From Paragordius varius (Eukaryota; Nematomorpha), in NCBI GenBank assembly GCA_964247055.1, contig CAXTSY010000017.1:1-23854 (forward strand): 23,854 nucleotides of DNA. Direction: 5' to 3'. A program made the position numbers and the translations under genes. The first letter of the stretch is position 1; each line of letters opens with the position of its first letter. Under the pieces are notes generated by a model, which made no database searches, was not told the DNA's origin, and worked only from the letters and a program-made list of their open reading frames with translations. Below, piece by piece: positions 1-9,485 of this stretch.

Positions 1-2902
1 ACCCTAACCGCCCCAACCCCCCCCCCTACCTATCCTACCTAACCCCTAACCCGAACCCTAACCCCTAACCCTAACCCTAACCCTAACCCTAACCCTAACC
101 CCTAACCCTAACCCTAACCCTAACCCTAACCCTAACCCTAACCCTAACCCTAACCCTAACCCTAACCCTAACCCTAACCCTAACCCTAACCCTAACCCTA
201 ACCCTAACCCTAACCCTAACCCTAACCCTAACCCTAACCCTAACCCTAACCCTAACCCTAACCCTAACCTAACCCTAACCCTAACCCTAACCCTAACCCT
301 AACCCTAACCCTAACCCTAACCCTAACCCTAACCCTAACCCTAACCCTAACCCTAACCCTAACCCTAACCCTAACCCTAACCCTAACCCTAACCCTAACC
401 CTAACCCTAACCCTAACCCTAACCCTAACCCCTAACCCTAACCCTAACCCTAACCCTAACCCTAACCCTAACCCTAACCCTAACCCTAACCCTAACCCTA
501 ACCCTAACCCTAACCCTAACCCTAACCCTAACCCTAACCCTAACCCTAACCCTAACCCTAACCCTAACCCTAACCCTAACCCTAACCCTAACCCTAACCC
601 TAACCCTAACCCTAACCCTAACCCTAACCCTAACCCTAACCCTAACCCTAACCCTAACCCTAACCCTAACCCTAACCCTAACCCTAACCCTAACCCTAAC
701 CCTAACCCTAACCCTAACCCTAACCCTAACCCTAACCCTAACCCTAACCCTAACCCTAACCCTAACCCTAACCCTAACCCTAACCCTAACCCTAACCCTA
801 ACCCTAACCCTAACCCTAACCCTAACCCTAACCCTAACCCTAACCCTAACCCTAACCCTAACCCTAACCCTAACCCTAACCCTAACCCTAACCCTAACCC
901 TAACCCTAACCCTAACCCTAACCCTAACCCTAACCCTAACCCTAACCCTAACCCTAACCCTAACCCTAACCCTAACCCTAACCCTAACCCTAACCCTAAC
1001 CCTAACCCTAACCCTAACCCTAACCCTAACCCTAACCCTAACCCTAACCCTAACCCTAACCCTAACCCTAACCCTAACCCTAACCCTAACCCTAACCCTA
1101 ACCCTAACCCTAACCCTAACCCTAACCCTAACCCTAACCCTAACCCTAACCCTAACCCTAACCCTAACCCTAACCCTAACCCTAACCCTAACCCTAACCC
1201 TAACCCTAACCCTAACCCTAACCCTAACCCTAACCCTAACCCTAACCCTAACCCTAACCCTAACCCTAACCCTAACCCTAACCCTAACCCTAACCCTAAC
1301 CCTAACCCTAACCCTAACCCTAACCCTAACCCTAACCCTAACCCTAACCCTAACCCTAACCCTAACCCTAACCCTAACCCTAACCCTAACCCTAACCCTA
1401 ACCCTAACCCTAACCCTAACCCTAACCCTAACCCTAACCCTAACCCTAACCCTAACCCTAACCCTAACCCTAACCCTAACCCTAACCCTAACCCTAACCC
1501 TAACCCTAACCCTAACCCTAACCCTAACCCTAACCCTAACCCTAACCCTAACCCTAACCCTAACCCTAACCCTAACCCTAACCCTAACCCTAACCCTAAC
1601 CCTAACCCTAACCCTAACCCTAACCCTAACCCTAACCCTAACCCTAACCCTAACCCTAACCCTAACCCTAACCCTAACCCTAACCCTAACCCTAACCCTA
1701 ACCCTAACCCTAACCCTAACCCTAACCCTAACCCTAACCCTAACCCTAACCCTAACCCTAACCCTAACCCTAACCCTAACCCTAACCCTAACCCTAACCC
1801 TAACCCTAACCCTAACCCTAACCCTAACCCTAACCCTAACCCTAACCCTAACCCTAACCCTAACCCTAACCCTAACCCTAACCCTAACCCTAACCCTAAC
1901 CCTAACCCTAACCCTAACCCTAACCCTAACCCTAACCCTAACCCTAACCCTAACCCTAACCCTAACCCTAACCCTAACCCTAACCCTAACCCTAACCCTA
2001 ACCCTAACCCTAACCCTAACCCTAACCCTAACCCTAACCCTAACCCTAACCCTAACCCTAACCCTAACCCTAACCCTAACCCTAACCCTAACCCTAACCC
2101 TAACCCTAACCCTAACCCTAACCCTAACCCTAACCCTAACCCTAACCCTAACCCTAACCCTAACCCTAACCCTAACCCTAACCCTAACCCTAACCCTAAC
2201 CCTAACCCTAACCCTAACCCTAACCCTAACCCTAACCCTAACCCTAACCCTAACCCTAACCCTAACCCTAACCCTAACCCTAACCCTAACCCTAACCCTA
2301 ACCCTAACCCTAACCCTAACCCTAACCCTAACCCTAACCCTAACCCTAACCCTAACCCTAACCCTAACCCTAACCCTAACCCTAACCCTAACCCTAACCC
2401 TAACCCTAACCCTAACCCTAACCCTAACCCTAACCCTAACCCTAACCCTAACCCTAACCCTAACCCTAACCCTAACCCTAACCCTAACCCTAACCCTAAC
2501 CCTAACCCTAACCCTAACCCTAACCCTAACCCTAACCCTAACCCTAACCCTAACCCTAACCCTAACCCTAACCCTAACCCTAACCCTAACCCTAACCCTA
2601 ACCCTAACCCTAACCCTAACCCTAACCCTAACCCTAACCCTAACCCTAACCCTAACCCTAACCCTAACCCTAACCCTAACCCTAACCCTAACCCTAACCC
2701 TAACCCTAACCCTAACCCTAACCCTAACCCTAACCCTAACCCTAACCCTAACCCTAACCCTAACCCTAACCCTAACCCTAACCCTAACCCTAACCCTAAC
2801 CCTAACCCTAACCCTAACCCTAACCCTAACCCTAACCCTAACCCTAACCCTAACCCTAACCCTAACCCTAACCCTAACCCTAACCCTAACCCTAACCCTA
2901 AC
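1..2902. repeat. Telomere, (CCCTAA)n, left chromosome end
   Basis: The run is a C-rich hexamer array, the complement of TTAGGG, reading 5'->3' into the chromosome, which is the orientation expected at a left end. From about 436 to 2902 the array is uniform by eye, roughly 410 identical hexamers. Departures cluster at the outer side: bases 1-60 are ragged and C-rich, extra-C heptamers occur near 61-67, 101-108 and 428-434, and one CCTAA pentamer lies near 266-270. The array stops abruptly at 2902 and passes directly into the CGTCGTCAGT array, with no zone of degenerate telomeric variants between them. The 960-codon open frame across it on the minus strand (Leu-Gly and Val-Arg dipeptides) is a repeat artefact. 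Family knowledge: this hexamer is used by vertebrates, many cnidarians, molluscs and other animals, but not by most insects (TTAGG) or nematodes (TTAGGC). Confidence 0.98.
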
Positions 2903-3490
2903 GGCGTCGTCAGTTCGTTTTCAGCATATTTTTTCAGCAATCATTCTATCCGTTGTCCGTCACTTTCTAGCCGTCGTCAGTTGGTTTGCATTCCCCCTAT
3001 CCGTCGTCAGTCATTTTTCGGCATTCCTCCTATCCTACGTCAGTCATTTTTTAGCAATCATTCTATCCGTCGTCAGTCTGTTTTTGTCCGTCACTTTCTA
3101 GCCGTCGTCAGTTAGTTTTTTGCATTCCCCCTATCCGTCGTCAGTCATTTTCCAACAATCATCCTATCCGTCGTCAGTCATTTTTCGGCATTCCTCCTAT
3201 CCGTCGTCAGTCTGTATTTGTCCGTCCTTTTCTATCCGTCGTCAGTTGGTTTTCCTGCATTCTCCCAATCCGTCGTCAGTCATTTTTCAACAATCATCCT
3301 ATCTGTCGTCAGTCTGTTCTTATCCGTCGTCAGTTTGTTTTAAGCATTCCTCTTATCCGTCGTCAGTCATTTTTCAGCGATCATCCTATCCGTCGTCAGT
3401 GATTTTTCGGCATTCCCCTATCCGTCGTCAGTCATTTTGAATTCTATGTGTCGTCAGTCTCTTCCTAGCAGTCGCCAGTTCGTTTGCATT
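2903..3490 (+). repeat. Left ~33 bp tandem array, core CCGTCGTCAGT
   Basis: About 17 units, each with the core CTATCCGTCGTCAGT followed by a variable 15-20 base segment of a few recurring types (CATTTTTCGGCATTCCTC, CATTTTTTAGCAATCATT and similar). The first unit is cut at the telomere junction (CCCTAAC next to GGCGTCGTCAG). The last two cores, near 3448 and 3472, are degenerate and mark the transition to unique DNA. Each core carries two CpG dinucleotides in otherwise CpG-poor surroundings. The 106-codon open frame at 3120-3440 consists only of reiterated PSSVIF-like and SYPSS peptides encoded by the repeat, and is not regarded as a gene. This is the inverted counterpart of the array at 9486-11358 and is about one third its length. 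Confidence 0.93.
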
Positions 3491-4064
3491 CCTGAGGAAG
3501 TATTTTAAAAAATCGTTAGAAGATATTAAAAAACATATTTAAACATTTCCACCGGAATTCACTTTTAATCACACCATTATGTAGGGCATTAATTTTTTCC
3601 AGACAAATCACAAAATTAACAATTACACACCCAAATTAATATAAACACAAATTTCCAACTATACATTTGTTTAAGCTTTTTTATAAATGTTTTTAATACG
3701 AGTTTTCAATTATTATTTAATGGTATCTAAAAACTGAAAATATGCTTTTTTATGTGTTTTATTGTAATAATTAATATGATAACCTAGTATAAATCTTAGC
3801 ACTCCTTAATAATTATGATTTTTACAAATATCAATATAATGTTTGTTTAGTTATTTTAACTTACGCTTTATTTGTGTGTTTTAATTGTTAGCAATATTGA
3901 TATTTTTTATTAGGGTTATCAATGTTTTACTATGTTTTTTAGTACAAAAACTAATCATACTTTTCTCGTTATCGTTTAAAACGGTACTTTTGCAGCCGAT
4001 AACATGTTAGAGATAAAAACTATTATAATTTTTTTATAATCATGTTTTCATAGTTTGGTATTTT
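3491..4064 (+). repeat. Left inverted arm (unique part)
   Basis: This stretch matches the reverse complement of 9131-9475 followed by 8031-8263. Recognisable matched landmarks are CCTAGTATAAATCTTAGC at 3783, ACGGTACTTTTGCAGCCGAT at 3981 and CATAGTTTGGTATTTT ending at 4064. Homology stops at 4064/8031. The point corresponding to the PLE insertion lies near 3830-3836, where the left arm runs through without interruption and so represents the empty site. No coding potential is visible. Confidence 0.9.
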
Positions 4065-5170
4065 GATCCAATATGTACGCTATAGATGTGAGTATGATTA
4101 ATTTTTTTAATAGTATCAAAATTATAAAAATATATTTTTTTTTCTGTGTTTTATTATACAGGCTATTTATTAATAATTATAATAATCTAGTATGAATCTT
4201 GCCGCATATAAATAATATTTTGATATATCAGTACATTCATGTTTACTTGTTTTACCTTTTGGGTTATAAGTTTGGCAGCTGGCATCATAAATACGAAAGA
4301 TAATTATTCTATTTTTGTTGACAATTATGTGATTGGGGTATTAAGCTAGTATGAATCTTGCCGCCCCTAATTTCGATATATCAGTCTTCTGCGTTATTTG
4401 CGTGTTGATTTTTTTTGCAACATCGATATTTAATTTGGATTATTAATGTTTTTTTACATTTAAGCAATTTTTATTTTCTGATCATAGTTTTAATTGGAAC
4501 TTTCGCAGCTGGATAACATGTTAAATACAAAAGATAATTCTATTTTTGTTGACAATTATGTGATTTTTTTAGTTTAACTGTTTGGGGTATTATGCATTAC
4601 ACTATATATGTGTTTTTATATTTTCCGCTTAATTGATGCATGACTAATCTGTTTCTATCAAAAAAAAATATATATTTTTCTGTGTTTAATGGTACAGGCT
4701 TTTTAAATAATTAATATAATATTCTAGTAAGAATCTTAGCTCATTTAAATAATTATGATATTTTAAAATAGTATCCTGATGCTTACGTTATATTTCTAAT
4801 GCGTTTTTTGTCTGTTGACTTTGTTTGCACAATCGATATTTTGCATTAGAAACATGAATGTTTTACCAGGTTTTTTACAACATTTTAAAACGTTTATTTC
4901 TCGTCATTGTTTTAAACGGTACGTACGCAGCTTTATAACATGTTAAAGATAAAGGAATGTGATTTTCATAGTTTATTATACGTGGTCATTATGCATTAGG
5001 CTATATATGTGTTTATATATTTGTCTCTACCGATGTTTACTTATTTTGTCTTATGCGTTTTTTATGTTATAATTTTGTTATTTATATTTTTTATAACATC
5101 ATAGTTTGTTATTGTATTAAGCTATAGATTGTTTAATTGCCGCTAAAATTTGATGCGTGATTAATCTTTA
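3715..5170 (+). repeat. Degenerate ~400 bp direct repeats
   Basis: At least four, probably five, diverged copies of one unit lie head to tail. The anchor CTAGTATGAATCTT (with variants) occurs at about 3784, 4187, 4346 and 4734, giving spacings of 403, 159 and 388; the 159 bp interval is an internally deleted unit. A second anchor, GCAGCTGGATAACATGTTA with variants, recurs near 3991, 4275, 4505 and 4928. A third, GACAATTATGTGATT, occurs at 4320 and 4551. A last, weak copy is suggested at 5030-5170 (TTTACTTATTTTGTC, then GCTATAGATTG). The first unit is also the inner part of the left inverted arm; the right arm contains only one unit. No protein frame persists across copies, so this is non-coding repeat DNA. 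Confidence 0.8.
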
Positions 5171-5361
5171 TCAGTAACGTACAAATATGTAATTTGAACA
5201 AAATGTTTTTTAACAAAATTTATTAATAAATAAACAGAAAAGAATAATAAAAAAGTTTGATTTTATAGAAATATGTTTGAAATTTAATATTTGTTGAATT
5301 GCATAAATAATAATAATTTCAAGCCATTAAAGTCAGTTTTTTTAAATATCATTTAATAAAC

Positions 5362-5870
5362 TTTCTTAATTAATATTTTGCATTCAACTACAGCATGTAA
5401 TTTAAATATATTAAATTTAAATTTTACATTTTATAATATGTTTTTAATAAAAGACTATGTTATATAAAATTATTTATTTATATTGGAGTAAAATTACGTG
5501 TTACAATAAAAGTATTAAACTAAATTTTGCAGATTACTTTAATTATTATAATAAATAAATATGGTAGTGATTATTTTTTTTAATATTCAAAAAAATAAAT
5601 ATTTTCAATTATATTAATAAGTTGTTACATAAAACCGATTAATATTTCGCATTCAACTACAGCGTGAATTATATATAATCAAATTATTGAGAATTTGGAA
5701 TTTATTATTATGTTTTTAATGTAAGTCTTTTATATCCTATTATATATTTGAATTAGAACACAGTAATTACGTGTTACAATTAAAGTATTATAAAAAATTT
5801 TGTATATTGTTTATTATAATGAATAAATCTGGTATTAATCATTTTTTCTAATTAAATAAATAAAAATAAT
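5362..5870 (+). repeat. Two-copy ~270 bp direct repeat
   Basis: Two diverged copies lie in tandem. The shared landmark GCATTCAACTACAGC occurs at about 5380 and 5649, 269 bases apart, and ATTACGTGTTACAAT occurs at 5493 and 5766, 273 bases apart. Similarity continues downstream through an AATAAATAAATATGGT / AATGAATAAATCTGGT block. The sequence is very AT-rich, with no open frame of note. It is unrelated by eye to the ~400 bp repeats just upstream. Confidence 0.75.
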
Positions 5871-8030
5871 AATAATTTATGTGCAAGATGTTGTTAATAA
5901 ATATTATATCAATTATATTGATTATAAATTGTGATAAAATAATATCTAATCGACCTAAAACAAGACTAAGCGTTAACATAAAACTATTCTTTTATCTAGG
6001 TTTAACGAATACAAAAATTAATTATTATTAAAATAATTCTTTTAGTAAGTTTATTATTTTAAATTATAATCGCATCTAAAACTAAATTAGAATTTGTATT
6101 AAACTGTAGTTTAATGATAAAAAATTATTTTGTTTCATAATACTTTTATGGTAAAACATCTTTGATAGTGCCATTGTTTCATAATACTTTCTTTATGGTA
6201 AAACATTTATGATAGTGCCATTTATAAGATATGTTTTGATATTTTAATTGCTAAAAATTTAACCTAAATAAAACAACATTTTTTTGTATAGCATAAAACA
6301 TTTTTGGTTTATAAAGATCAGAAACATGTTTTTTTAAAAAAATAATATTCATTTCTTATTTTAAAAAAGATATTTTTTTATTTTTTATGGACTAACATAT
6401 GCTATTGTAATATGTTGTCACTTTATAAATAATGTACATGAATTTAACTTTATTAAAACATAGTTCACTAGAATTTTTTATATAAATCAGTTCTTAGCGA
6501 ACGCACCATGTGTTTGCGGTTAATATATTTTTATTATAGCTGGTATGGAGTACAAACCATATTTATTTATTTCTATAATAATTCTATTTAGTTGTAAAGT
6601 GTGACCTAAAATTAATAAATGAATTATGTCTATTAATTAAACAGCATTTTCTATTATGTTTACTGAAATAATTAAATTATATTATTAGTTACGTTAATTT
6701 AATGATTTTGATAACTCACAAACTGGAAAAAATAAGTAGGATAAAACGTATAAAGCCTGTTAAATAAATCTAAATATTTAGATCATGAATTGAAATACAT
6801 TTTCAAAATTTTTTATAAGCTCTTCTATTGCTATAAATATTTTATCAGATAATTATATACATCAATATAATTATTTTGATATTTAATTACTTTTTGAAAG
6901 TAATTATAGTATTTTTTTCTAACAAACATTTTTTATTTAAAAATAATAAATGATTATTTATTTTTTTTAATGAAATATCTAGATAAAACAGGCAAAACGC
7001 AAAACAAATAATTATTAACAGTTTAAATTAACAAAAACGAGAACTATATTGTTAAAAACAATGTTTAATAAAAAAAATTTGCCGTATATATATTTTTACA
7101 GATTGTGCTCAAAATAAATAATATATTATTAAAAAATATTGTTAACAATAATATTATATATTTCAATTTACAAATAAATAAATTATGATATTTTTTTAAT
7201 TTAAATGTTAACTTAAGCGTGTAATTATTTCTATGCATTAATTAATTGACATTTATATTAAAAAATATAAAATATAAAAATTATTTTTTTGTAAAAATAG
7301 AAAATTAAGGTTATAGAAATTTTAACCATGTTTGGAATTTTTTTTATTTTAAAAACTATAAAAGTTATGTTATTAATACGAATTTATAAATGATTAAACA
7401 TATCATTTTATGCTTTTTATAAATAATAATATTTTTTGCAAATTTTTTTGAAGTTAACAACTTAAGTTAAAAAAGTAGCTTAAAAAACAATATTAGAATA
7501 TGTTTATAGCATAAATTTAATAAATGTTAGAATTTTGAAAAATATCTTTTTACGCTAATTTAAATTTAAAAATTATTGACACTCTTTGCATTTATTTTAA
7601 TTAATGAATATTTGTTGTTTAGATTTTTACTTTACTAAACTCGTTAATCCACTGACATTTTTTTGATTTTAAATAGATCTCTCAATATCACTTTGTTTTT
7701 TATAATCCTTTTGATTGATCTTTATTTTGTAAAAAATGATAACTCAGCTTTAAAATTAATAATTTTAACATATATTTACAATCTTAATTGGCCTATAATT
7801 TAGTTTCTATTTGCCTTGATTGGTTTAAATAAGCCTAAAAAACCCTATCTAAACAACTTAAAATTAACATCAAACAATTTTTAATATTTGAGGCAAAACT
7901 TCATTCAAAGTTTCTGACATATCACCATCATATAAGAGTTTTTTAAGGAAGAAAAGGTGGGTAGAATATAACACCAAAAAGGTAATAAAAAATTGGGATG
8001 CTATCATATATTTTTTTTTTGATATGTTTT
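5871..8030. other. AT-rich spacer without recognised genes
   Basis: This is the asymmetric middle of the inverted structure. Both strands carry frequent stops and no open frame of 60 codons. I saw no tRNA-like box pattern, no transposase-like motif and no long match to the rest of the window. The only internal repeat noted is the 44 bp duplication at 6130-6218. Short palindromes at 7117-7130 and 7137-7150 are unremarkable for this base composition. The part from about 7900 to 8010 (near GGAAGAAAAGGTGGGTAG) is less AT-rich than its surroundings but was not recognised. Confidence 0.7.
6130..6218 (+). repeat. 44 bp tandem duplication
   Basis: TTGTTTCATAATACTTT starts at 6130 and again at 6174. 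Both copies continue through TATGGTAAAACAT and GATAGTGCCATT. The two copies differ by a few bases and a small indel, so the duplication is fairly recent compared with the neighbouring degenerate repeats. No coding function is visible. Confidence 0.85.
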
Positions 8031-8263
8031 AAAATACCAAACTATGAAAACATGATTATAAAAAAAATATAATTGTTTTTATTTTAACATGTTATCGGCT
8101 GCAAAAGTACCGTTTTAAACGATAACAAAAAAAAGGATGATTAGTTTGAAATGTACTAAAAAACATAGTAAAACATTGATGGCCCAAATAAAAAATATCA
8201 ATATTGCAAACAATGAAAACACACAAATAAAGCGTAAGTTAAAATAACTAAACAAACATTATT
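8031..8263 (-). repeat. Right inverted arm, inner segment
   Basis: Its reverse complement matches about 3835-4064 of the left arm. Landmarks in mirror order are AAAATACCAAACTATG at 8031, ATCGGCTGCAAAAGTACCGT near 8093 and AACTAAACAAACATTAT just before the PLE. The match breaks off at about 8263, where PLE sequence begins, and resumes at about 9131. The two segments were therefore contiguous before the insertion. Confidence 0.9.
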
Positions 8264-8265
8264 AA

Positions 8266-8817
8266 ATGCAGATATACCAAACAAATGAAATTGTACAGTA
8301 TTTAGCAACAAGGCTATCAAAAAGAATGGATTACAACAGCAGTAAACAAAATTTTAAAAAGAAATCTATCTCTTATTTCGGCAAATCCAGATGGTTGTGT
8401 AACATAAAAGTAGTTTATAAACCAACATCAAACGTTTTAAAAATGTTAAAGTCTAAGGAAGTGGAAATGGAAAACACGATATACAAGTTGAGATGCAAGA
8501 ATTGCCCGGCAATTTACATAGGCCAGTCAAAGCCAAACTTAAAGGTAAGATATAAGGAACATTAAAAAAGCAAAAGTTCGGCCATGTTTCTGCATTGCGT
8601 GGATAACAACCATGAATGCTCAAACAGAATTGACGTTTTCGTTGAAAGAAAACACAGCGCAAGTAACACAAAAAAAGCCCTCTTTATACAGAGCGCAGAA
8701 GATGGTTTGCTTAATCGCCGTAAAAAGAGGAAAGCTATAAATTCTGAAACTAAATCATTTATAAAAAATTATCGAATTTTTAATGACAAACCATTTTATA
8801 GTGTTGATATTACTTAA
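8266..8817 (+). pseudogene. Penelope-like element C-terminal GIY-YIG endonuclease remnant
   Basis: The translated region carries the PLE endonuclease signature. A basic segment (NIKVVYKPTSNVLK, residues about 46-59) is followed by the 'GIY' strand in the form TIYKL (71-75), the PLE-specific CxxC pair (C77, C80), the YIG motif (84-86), and R95 followed by EH (98-99). Further downstream, a His-rich HCVDNNH segment, a Glu in the SAEDGLLNRR stretch and the LNR triplet fit the later part of the same domain, where the family has its metal-binding Glu and an Asn. In live elements this domain nicks the target for reverse transcription. The usual PLE protein has an RT domain of several hundred residues upstream, and none of it is present. 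The first ATG (8266) is simply where the frame opens near the insertion edge, not a native start. The frame is broken about once and cannot be a working gene. Confidence 0.85.
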
Positions 8818-9130
8818 ATTTTAATAATTTTACGCTTATACATTTATTTACAATTAATTTTTGTGAAAAAAAATACACATTTGATTTTTTACATCACAAC
8901 GGTTTTCTAAGTGATCTTTCTTTCTTTTGTTCACTAACGGTTTGTGATTTTTTTCCTATATAAGTAATATCAACCATGATTTTGTTCATTTTTTTAATTA
9001 TTATTTTCTTATATTATATATATTTTTCTTAACTAATCTCCTGATGATGCTATGGCAAAAATTTGAGAATTAAAAAATTATATTTTTATTATTTGCGTTA
9101 TTTTACGACGATTCCTACATCATTATTTTA
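8818..9130 (+). other. PLE 3' untranslated tail with hairpin-like CTGATGA motif
   Basis: AT-rich sequence follows the endonuclease frame. Near its end, CTGATGA (9041-9047) is followed by a possible 3 bp hairpin (TGC-TATG-GCA) and AAAA, and is flanked by CTC (9038-9040) and GAG (9064-9066). PLEs often carry hammerhead ribozymes whose core is CTGANGA ... GAAA. Here the GAAA box reads AAAA and there is no stem III, so at best this is a decayed or unrelated version. Confidence 0.4.
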
Positions 9131-9475
9131 TAGATATTTTAAAAAATCATAATTATTAAGGAGTGCTAAGATTCATACTAGGTTATCATATTAATTATTA
9201 CAATAAAACACAGAAAAAAACATATTTTCAGTTTTTAGATACCATTAAATAATAATTGAAAACTTGTATTAAAAACATTTATAAAAAAGCTTAAACATTT
9301 GTATATTTGGAAATTAGTGTTTATATTGATTTGGGTGTGTAATTGTTAATTTTGTGATTTGTCTGGAAAATATTAATGCCCTACAAGATAGTGTGATTAA
9401 AAGTGAATTCCCGTGGAAATGTTTAAATATGCTTTTTAATATCTTCTAACAATTTTTTAAAATACTTCCTCATAT
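9131..9475 (-). repeat. Right inverted arm, outer segment
   Basis: Its reverse complement matches 3491-3830 at roughly 95% by eye. Shared landmarks are GAGTGCTAAGATTCATACTAG near 9162, TAATGCCCTACAAGATAG near 9375 and AAAATACTTCCTCAT ending at about 9474. The largest difference is at the array boundary, where the right side carries a ~15 base extra segment including the palindrome CTCTCGAGAG (9476-9485) that the left side lacks near 3491. Confidence 0.92.
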
Positions 9476-9485
9476 CTCTCGAGAG

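Larger units (their letters stand above)
8264..9130 (+). mobile_element. Penelope-like retroelement, 5'-truncated copy inserted in the right inverted arm
   Basis: The segment has no counterpart in the left inverted arm, which runs uninterrupted across the matching point near 3830-3836; this defines an insertion of about 0.87 kb. It encodes the C-terminal GIY-YIG endonuclease region typical of EN-containing PLEs, followed by about 300 bases of AT-rich 3' untranslated sequence. The reverse transcriptase domain and everything upstream are missing, as is usual for 5'-truncated copies made by target-primed reverse transcription. Similar words flank it: CATTATT...GATAT at 8257-8275 and at 9121-9137, a possible imperfect target-site duplication in AT-rich DNA. 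The copy is a fossil: it is truncated, and its remaining frame shows about one break. Confidence 0.85.

Noticed and set aside
58-2940. 960-codon open frame of Leu-Gly / Val-Arg repeats on the minus strand
   Set aside because: It is the telomere hexamer read in frame. Six-base units keep any frame open, and there is no independent coding sign.
3120-3440. 106-codon open frame on the plus strand with SYPSS/PSSVIF repeats
   Set aside because: It reads straight through the ~33 bp array. The period is mostly a multiple of three and the units lack stops. The same peptide arises in several frames and on the opposite side in the inverted array.
7117-7150. Adjacent palindromes AATAATATATTATT and TATTGTTAACAATA
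   Set aside because: Short A/T palindromes are expected often by chance in DNA this AT-rich, and no repeat or gene context supports a function.
8453-8671. 72-codon minus-strand frame
   Set aside because: It lies antisense to the PLE endonuclease remnant, which has clear family motifs on the plus strand.
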